Shown piece after piece: positions 59,062 to 64,000 of a DNA stretch of 64,000 nucleotides (positions are counted from its first letter, which is position 1; each line of letters starts with the position of its first letter). The notes under the pieces are model-generated. The model worked only from the letters and a program-made list of their open reading frames with translations, was not told the DNA's origin and ran no database searches. Origin of the DNA: Bradyrhizobium arachidis (GTDB taxonomy: Bacteria; Pseudomonadota; Alphaproteobacteria; Rhizobiales; Xanthobacteraceae); the NCBI RefSeq assembly GCF_015291705.1, contig NZ_CP030050.1, positions 620,001 to 684,000 on the forward strand. Direction: 5' to 3'. The translations under genes and the position numbers were made by a program.

Positions 59062-60469
59062 ACTTGTCTCCGATCGCGAGCGTTGCGAGCGGCAGCGTCA
59101 GGCGGACGGTGGCGCCGCGCTTCCTGTGGTTCTCGGCGGTCACGCTGCCGCCAAGCTTGCGCACGACGTTGACCACCAGGAACAGGCCGAGCCCGCCGCC
59201 GGCGCGGCCCTTGCTCGACTGATAGGGTTTTCCGAGCTGCGCCAGCATCTCCGGCGCGAAGCCCGGGCCGCGGTCGCTTATCGCCAGCACGAGATTGTCG
59301 CCCTCGCGCTCGGCCACGAGCTCGACCCAGTCGCGCGAGACCTCATAGGCGTTGTCGAGCACGTTGAAGATGACCTGTTTCAGCGCGATGTCGGAGACGA
59401 TCGCGACATCCTCGCCGAAGGTGTTGACGAAATAGAGGGTGCGCGCCGAGCGCGCGTCGCGCCATTCTTCGACCAGCGCGGTGACGAACGCCGTTACCGT
59501 GGTCGGCGAGGAGCCTTCGCCGCGCGCTTCGCCGGCCGATACGAGGATGCCCGTGACGATGGTCTTGCAGCGCTGCAGCGAGGTTTCCATTTCCGAGAGA
59601 TCCTCGGCGAGCTCCTGATCGGCGGCGAGATCCGGCATGCGGCGCCAGTCACTGAGGATGACCGAGAGCGAGGCCAGCGGCGTACCAAGCTCATGCGCGG
59701 CGCCGGAGGCGAGCAGCCCCATGCGCACGATGTGGTCCTGCTCGGCGGCATGCTGGCGCAGCGCCGCCAGATGCGCATCGCGTTGGCGCAGATTCCTGTT
59801 GATGCGGGTGACGAATACGACCAGCAGCACCGCATTGAGCACGAAGCCCAGCAGCATGCCGGCGACCGTGAGCGTATAGGTCTCGCTCAGCGGGTTCGGC
59901 GGCAGGTCGAGCGGGCGATAGGCGATCGTCAGCCAGACGAAGCTGGCGCAGGTCAGCGCGACCAGCGACCAGGTCGAGCGGGCATCGAGCAGCACCGCAC
60001 CGAGCGTCACCTGAAGCAGGAACAGCGAGGTGAAGGGATTGGTGGCCCCGCCGCTGAGGTAAAGCTGCGCGGTGAGCGCTGCGACGTCGAGCATCAAGGC
60101 GACAAGCAGCTCATTGCTGGAGATCGCGGCGCGATGGCGCACCCAGATCAGGCTGGAGACATTGAGCAGCACCAGCGCGCCGATCACCGCGCCCATCCGC
60201 TCCAGGGGCAGGGGAATGCCGAGCCAGAAATGCACGCCGCCGATGGTCACGATCTGGCCGACCACCGCGGTCCAGCGCAGCTGGATCAGCAGCGCCATGT
60301 TCTTGCGGTTGGTCTCGTCGTCGGTCGGCGCAGCGCCGATCAACTCGCCGCGCGCGTCCGCCTGCGATTGCAGCGTGACGGCGCTACCCGCAAGCGTCTG
60401 CGTTCTTCCGTCGTCAGGCCTGTTCGACGATCGTTCCAGCATCTGATCCCGTCCTGCGGGCGGCGGCAT
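59051..60469 (-). CDS. regS: Redox sensor histidine kinase RegS (ActS/PrrB/RegB family)
   Basis: 472 residues; ATG 60442 is an alternative start. Six membrane helices, with the RegB quinone-binding heptapeptide GGATNPF at 140-146. The phospho-acceptor His259 is in AAHELGTPLASL, the redox-box Cys301 is in LQRCKTIV, and the ATPase has NVLDNAYEVS and GRAGGGLGLFL. It senses the quinone pool and oxygen and phosphorylates RegR. Its start lies within the surf1 3' end. Confidence 0.94.
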   Translation of the reverse strand: MPPPAGRDQMLERSSNRPDDGRTQTLAGSAVTLQSQADARGELIGAAPTDDETNRKNMALLIQLRWTAVVGQIVTIGGVHFWLGIPLPLERMGAVIGALVLLNVSSLIWVRHRAAISSNELLVALMLDVAALTAQLYLSGGATNPFTSLFLLQVTLGAVLLDARSTWSLVALTCASFVWLTIAYRPLDLPPNPLSETYTLTVAGMLLGFVLNAVLLVVFVTRINRNLRQRDAHLAALRQHAAEQDHIVRMGLLASGAAHELGTPLASLSVILSDWRRMPDLAADQELAEDLSEMETSLQRCKTIVTGILVSAGEARGEGSSPTTVTAFVTALVEEWRDARSARTLYFVNTFGEDVAIVSDIALKQVIFNVLDNAYEVSRDWVELVAEREGDNLVLAISDRGPGFAPEMLAQLGKPYQSSKGRAGGGLGLFLVVNVVRKLGGSVTAENHRKRGATVRLTLPLATLAIGDKFDT

Positions 60470-61262
60470 CGGGCCCGCCTTCCGGTTCGTGGACGAAGCG
60501 CGTGCGGCGGAACAGCCCGCCGCCGAATGTGACGAAAAGCTTGCCGGCCAGCATGAAAGCCAGGGAAAACCACGTCAGCGCGTAGATCAGGTGGTTATTG
60601 GGAAAGCGGATCACGGTCAATCCGCCGATCGGCCCGCCGGCGGTTTGTGATCCGGCGTCAGCATCGACGAAGAACGGCGCGGCGTGGGTGAGGCTGCGTG
60701 CCGCCGCAATCGCGGCGACATCGCGCGAATACCAGCGGTTGTGCTGGGGCACATTGTTCCGGAGGAATCCGCCTTTCGGCTCGGTCATGCGCAACAGGCC
60801 GGTGATCTCGACCTTGCCGTCGGGATTGCCGCTCTGGCGCGTCGATGCGTCGCGCCGCTCGGACGGCACGAAACCGCGGTTGATCAGGACCTGCGTGCCG
60901 TTATCGCGCTGAAGCGGCGTCAGCACCCAATAGCCGGGACCCTCCTCGGTGACGGCCTGAACCAGCGTCTCGCGATCGTGCAGGAAGCGACCGGCGAGGC
61001 GGACGTGCCTGTATTCGTCGTTCGCGGTGGTGACCGCAGGCCATGACGCCGGCGCGGGAATCGGCTCGGCCGGGGCATGGACGCGCTGCTCGACGCGGTC
61101 GATCAGCGCCAGCTTCCAGGCGCGGCGCTCGACCTGCCAGATGCCGAGCGCGATCAGAAGGACAATGGCGGTGAGCGAGAGGACCGTGAGCCACAAAGAG
61201 GGGCGCGCAGTCTTGCCGCGCGTCCCCTCTGCCTTGCCCGTCAAGGTCCCGGTGTCGCTCAC
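60414..61262 (-). CDS. SURF1 family cytochrome oxidase assembly protein
   Basis: 282 residues from GTG 61262, which overlaps the cyoD stop by 4 bases. A membrane helix near the N-terminus (LTVLSLTAIVLLIALGIWQV) and one near the C-terminus (HLIYALTWFSLAFMLAGKLF) flank a periplasmic domain with VLINRGFVPSERRD. SURF1 aids haem a/o insertion into subunit I. The frame is open upstream to 61322 inside cyoD. Confidence 0.93.
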   Translation of the reverse strand: MSDTGTLTGKAEGTRGKTARPSLWLTVLSLTAIVLLIALGIWQVERRAWKLALIDRVEQRVHAPAEPIPAPASWPAVTTANDEYRHVRLAGRFLHDRETLVQAVTEEGPGYWVLTPLQRDNGTQVLINRGFVPSERRDASTRQSGNPDGKVEITGLLRMTEPKGGFLRNNVPQHNRWYSRDVAAIAAARSLTHAAPFFVDADAGSQTAGGPIGGLTVIRFPNNHLIYALTWFSLAFMLAGKLFVTFGGGLFRRTRFVHEPEGGPDAAARRTGSDAGTIVEQA

Positions 61263-61639
61263 TTCATTCCCGTCATCTGGTGGATCGGCATCATGTTGCT
61301 GTTGAGGTGGTTCATCACCCACAGCGACCCGGACAGCGCGATCACCACCATGACGATGGTGAAGATCAGCGCCATCATGCTCCAGCCGTTCTCCGACGTC
61401 GTGTTCATGTGCAGGAAGTAGATCATGTGCACGACGATCTGCACGACCGCGAACGCCATGATGACCAGTGCGGTGATCTGCTTGCTCGGCAGTGCCCCGC
61501 TCATCACCAGCCAGAACGGGATCGCGGTCAGCACGACCGAGAGCACGAAGCCGAGCATATAAGTCGAGAACGTGCCGTGGGCGTGGCTATCGCCGTGGTG
61601 ATGGTCGTGCGCGCCGGCTGCGTGGGTATCGGTGTTCAT
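61259..61639 (-). CDS. cyoD: Cytochrome bo3 ubiquinol oxidase subunit IV
   Basis: 126 residues from ATG 61639, overlapping cyoC by 4 bases. A His-rich N-terminus (HDHHHGDSHAHG) precedes three membrane helices with the CyoD motif AVVQIVVHMIYFLHMNTTSE. The His-rich head is longer than in E. coli CyoD and could bind metal. Confidence 0.95.
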   Translation of the reverse strand: MNTDTHAAGAHDHHHGDSHAHGTFSTYMLGFVLSVVLTAIPFWLVMSGALPSKQITALVIMAFAVVQIVVHMIYFLHMNTTSENGWSMMALIFTIVMVVIALSGSLWVMNHLNSNMMPIHQMTGMK

Positions 61640-62265
61640 CGCAGGACTCCCAGGAGATAGACGAAGGTGAAGACGCCGATCCAGACCACGTCGAGGAAGT
61701 GCCAGAACATCGACAGGCACATCAGGCGGCGGCGGTTGGCCTCGATCAGGCCGAACTTCCAGACCTGCACCATCAGCGTCACCAGCCAGATCAGGCCGCA
61801 GGAGACGTGCAGGCCGTGGGTGCCGACCAGGGTGAAGAAGGCGGACAGGAAGGCGCTGCGCTGAGGGGTAGCGCCTTCGTGGATCATGTGGGCGAACTCG
61901 GTGAGCTCGATGCCGATGAAGGCGAGACCGAACAGGCCGGTGATCGCCAGCCACATCTGGGTCTGGGCGACCTTGTTCTGCTGCATCGTCAGCATGGCAA
62001 AGCCGTAGGTGATCGACGACAGCAACAGCATCGAGGTGTTCACCGCGACCAGGTTGAGGTCGAACAGGTCTTTCGGCGCGGGGCCGGCGGCGTAGTTGCC
62101 GCCGAGCACGCCGAAGGTGGCGAACAGGATCGCGAAGATGAGGCAGTCGCTCATCAGGTAGATCCAGAAGCCGAGCGAGGTGCTGTAGCCTTCCGGATGC
62201 GGGTGTTCGTCGGCGAGGTAGAACATCGGCTCGCCGGTTTGGGTGGGATTGACAGCGATCGTCAT
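61636..62265 (-). CDS. cyoC: Cytochrome bo3 ubiquinol oxidase subunit III
   Basis: 209 residues with five membrane helices. CyoC motifs: GFWIYLMSDCLIFAILFATF, LVGTHGLHVSCGLIWLVTLM and FWHFLDVVWIGVFTFVYLLG. It starts directly after the cyoB stop. The cyoB-cyoC-cyoD-surf1-regS-regR order reads as one operon. Confidence 0.96.
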   Translation of the reverse strand: MTIAVNPTQTGEPMFYLADEHPHPEGYSTSLGFWIYLMSDCLIFAILFATFGVLGGNYAAGPAPKDLFDLNLVAVNTSMLLLSSITYGFAMLTMQQNKVAQTQMWLAITGLFGLAFIGIELTEFAHMIHEGATPQRSAFLSAFFTLVGTHGLHVSCGLIWLVTLMVQVWKFGLIEANRRRLMCLSMFWHFLDVVWIGVFTFVYLLGVLR

Positions 62266-64000
62266 TTACTTGGCTCCGGCGAGCAGTTTGGTGCGCGCGT
62301 CTTCAGTCCGGATGACGTCTTCAGCCGGAATGTCGAAGTCGCGGTGATAGTTGAAGGTGTGGCCGATGCCGACGGCGAGCATCGCGATGAAGCTCACGGC
62401 CGCGAGCCACCAGATGTACCAGATCAGGCCGAAGCCCATTGCGGTGGCGAGGCCGGCGAGGATGATGCCGGTGCCGGTGCTGCTAGGCATATGGATCGGC
62501 CTGAAGCCGGAGAGCGGACGCTGGTAGCCGCGCTTCTTCATGTCCCACCACGCGTCATTGTCGTGAACGACGGGGGTGAAGGCGAAGTTGTAGTCCGGCG
62601 GAGGCGAGGAGGTCGCCCATTCCAGCGTGCGCGCGTCCCAGGGATCGCCGGTGACGTCCTTGAGCTGCTCGCGCTTGAGGAAGGAGACCGCGAACTGCAT
62701 CAGCATGCACATGATGCCGAGGAAGACGAGGCCGGCGCCGATCGCGGCGACGACGAACCAGATCTGCAAGCTCGGATCGTCGAACACGCGCAGGCGTCGG
62801 GTCACGCCCATCAGGCCGAGCACATAGAGCGGCATGAAGGCGAGATAGAAGCCGGTGACCCAGAACCAGAACGACAGCTTGCCCCAGAACGGATCGAGCT
62901 TGAAGCCGAACGCTTTCGGGAACCAGTAGTTGATGCCGGCGAACGCGCCGAACACCACGCCGCCGATGATCACGTTGTGGAAATGCGCGATCAGGAACAG
63001 GCTGTTGTGCAGCACGAAGTCGGCCGGCGGCACCGCGAGCAGCACGCCGGTCATGCCGCCGAGCACGAAGGTCAGCATGAAGGCGATCGTCCACAGCATC
63101 GGCAGCTCGTAGCGGATGCGGCCGCGATACATCGTGAACAGCCAGTTGAACATCTTCGCGCCCGTCGGGATCGAGATGATCATCGTGGTGATGCCGAAGA
63201 ACGAGTTGACGCTGGCGCCCGAGCCCATCGTGAAGAAGTGGTGCAGCCAGACTAGGTACGACAGGATGGTGATGACGACCGTGGCGTAGACCATCGAGGT
63301 GTAGCCGAACAGGCGCTTGCCGGAGAAGGTCGAGGTCACCTCGGAGAAGATGCCGAAGGCGGGGAGAACCAGGATGTAGACCTCGGGATGACCCCAGATC
63401 CAGATCAGGTTCACGTACATCATGGCGCTGCCGCCGAAATCGTTCGTGAAGAAGTTGGTGCCGACGTAGCGGTCGAGCGAGAGCAACGCGAGCACGACGG
63501 TCAGGACGGGAAAGGAGGCGACGATCAGGACGTTGGTGCAGAGCGAGGTCCAGGTGAACACCGGCATCTTCATCATGGTCATGCCGGGGCAGCGCAGCTT
63601 GACGATGGTGCAGATCAGGTTGATGCCCGATAACGTCGTGCCGACGCCGGCGACCTGTAGCGCCCAGATGTAATAGTCGACGCCGACGTCAGGACTGTAG
63701 CCGATGTTGGACAGCGGCGGATAAGCCAGCCAGCCGGTACGGGCGAACTCGCCGATGAACAGCGATGCCATCACCAGCACCGCGCCGCCGACCGTCATCC
63801 AGAAGCTGAAATTGTTCAGGAACGGGAACGACACGTCGCGCGCGCCGATCTGGAGCGGCACGACGTAGTTCATCAGGCCAGTGACCAGCGGCATCGCCAC
63901 GAAGAAGATCATGATCACGCCGTGGGCGGTGAAGACCTGGTCGTAGTGATGGGCGGGGAGGAACCCTTCGGAGCCGCCGAACGCGAGCGCCTGCTGCGCG
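62266..64000 (-). CDS. cyoB: Cytochrome bo3 ubiquinol oxidase subunit I (5' end outside window)
   Basis: About 577 residues are visible; the start lies beyond the right edge. Upstream of the first in-window ATG the frame reads [19 protein letters not shown], the known CyoB N-terminal region. Haem-copper oxidase features: [17 protein letters not shown] (CuB His and Tyr), LHHFFTMG (two CuB His) and [12 protein letters not shown] (haem ligands). It reduces oxygen with ubiquinol and pumps protons. Confidence 0.96.
   Translation of the reverse strand, partial: AQQALAFGGSEGFLPAHHYDQVFTAHGVIMIFFVAMPLVTGLMNYVVPLQIGARDVSFPFLNNFSFWMTVGGAVLVMASLFIGEFARTGWLAYPPLSNIGYSPDVGVDYYIWALQVAGVGTTLSGINLICTIVKLRCPGMTMMKMPVFTWTSLCTNVLIVASFPVLTVVLALLSLDRYVGTNFFTNDFGGSAMMYVNLIWIWGHPEVYILVLPAFGIFSEVTSTFSGKRLFGYTSMVYATVVITILSYLVWLHHFFTMGSGASVNSFFGITTMIISIPTGAKMFNWLFTMYRGRIRYELPMLWTIAFMLTFVLGGMTGVLLAVPPADFVLHNSLFLIAHFHNVIIGGVVFGAFAGINYWFPKAFGFKLDPFWGKLSFWFWVTGFYLAFMPLYVLGLMGVTRRLRVFDDPSLQIWFVVAAIGAGLVFLGIMCMLMQFAVSFLKREQLKDVTGDPWDARTLEWATSSPPPDYNFAFTPVVHDNDAWWDMKKRGYQRPLSGFRPIHMPSSTGTGIILAGLATAMGFGLIWYIWWLAAVSFIAMLAVGIGHTFNYHRDFDIPAEDVIRTEDARTKLLAGAK

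Overview
The window looks like chromosomal DNA of a Bradyrhizobium-type alphaproteobacterium (Hyphomicrobiales). The support is high GC with strong GC3 bias, alphaproteobacterial gene order (xerD-aroK-aroB-corC, bolA-J protein, cobS/cobT, rpmB-DUF3108-SUV3-like helicase-S4-fdxA-carD), a RegS/RegR redox pair beside a cytochrome bo3 operon, a second ftsZ, and many rhizobial intergenic palindromic repeats. The genus is inferred from style and gene order; no search was run.

Layout. 1-9.6 kb is mostly housekeeping: comF, a methyltransferase, mutT, a TadG-like vWA protein, argJ, a periplasmic PpiC-type isomerase and secA. 9.9-18 kb is a catabolic/uptake block: a MarR regulator, a signal-less AmiC-like binding protein, an amidase and a complete urea/amide-type ABC importer. 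18-25.9 kb holds an L,D-transpeptidase lipoprotein, accA, xerD, a 48-residue membrane protein, aroK, aroB and a CorC-like protein. 26-36 kb holds bolA, a J-domain protein, a divergent pair of citrate-synthase-like genes (one fused to a helix-turn-helix domain), dedA, cobS-GNAT-cobT and a phytase-like secreted protein.

36-48.4 kb is accessory: an OYE-family oxidoreductase, an IS110 element sitting inside an intergenic repeat, small unknown and PilZ genes, a DUF2235 hydrolase plus a decayed 5' copy of it, a second ftsZ preceded by a gene that has captured palindromic repeats in frame, and a retron. The retron is the standout. A 144-nt msr-msd RNA, bounded by a 15-bp a1/a2 inverted repeat, lies directly upstream of a reverse transcriptase fused to a TOPRIM domain, whose stop codon overlaps the start of a DUF3800 gene. 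It sits just after the rpmB terminator and is poorer in GC than its surroundings.

48.4-64 kb returns to core genes: rpmB, a DUF3108 protein, a SUV3-type helicase with a long disordered tail, an S4-domain gene whose start seems to be ACG, fdxA, carD, a SnoaL-like protein, a LysR regulator divergent from an exported protein, and a regR-regS-surf1-cyoD-cyoC-cyoB operon that runs off the right edge. No tRNA, rRNA or CRISPR array was seen.
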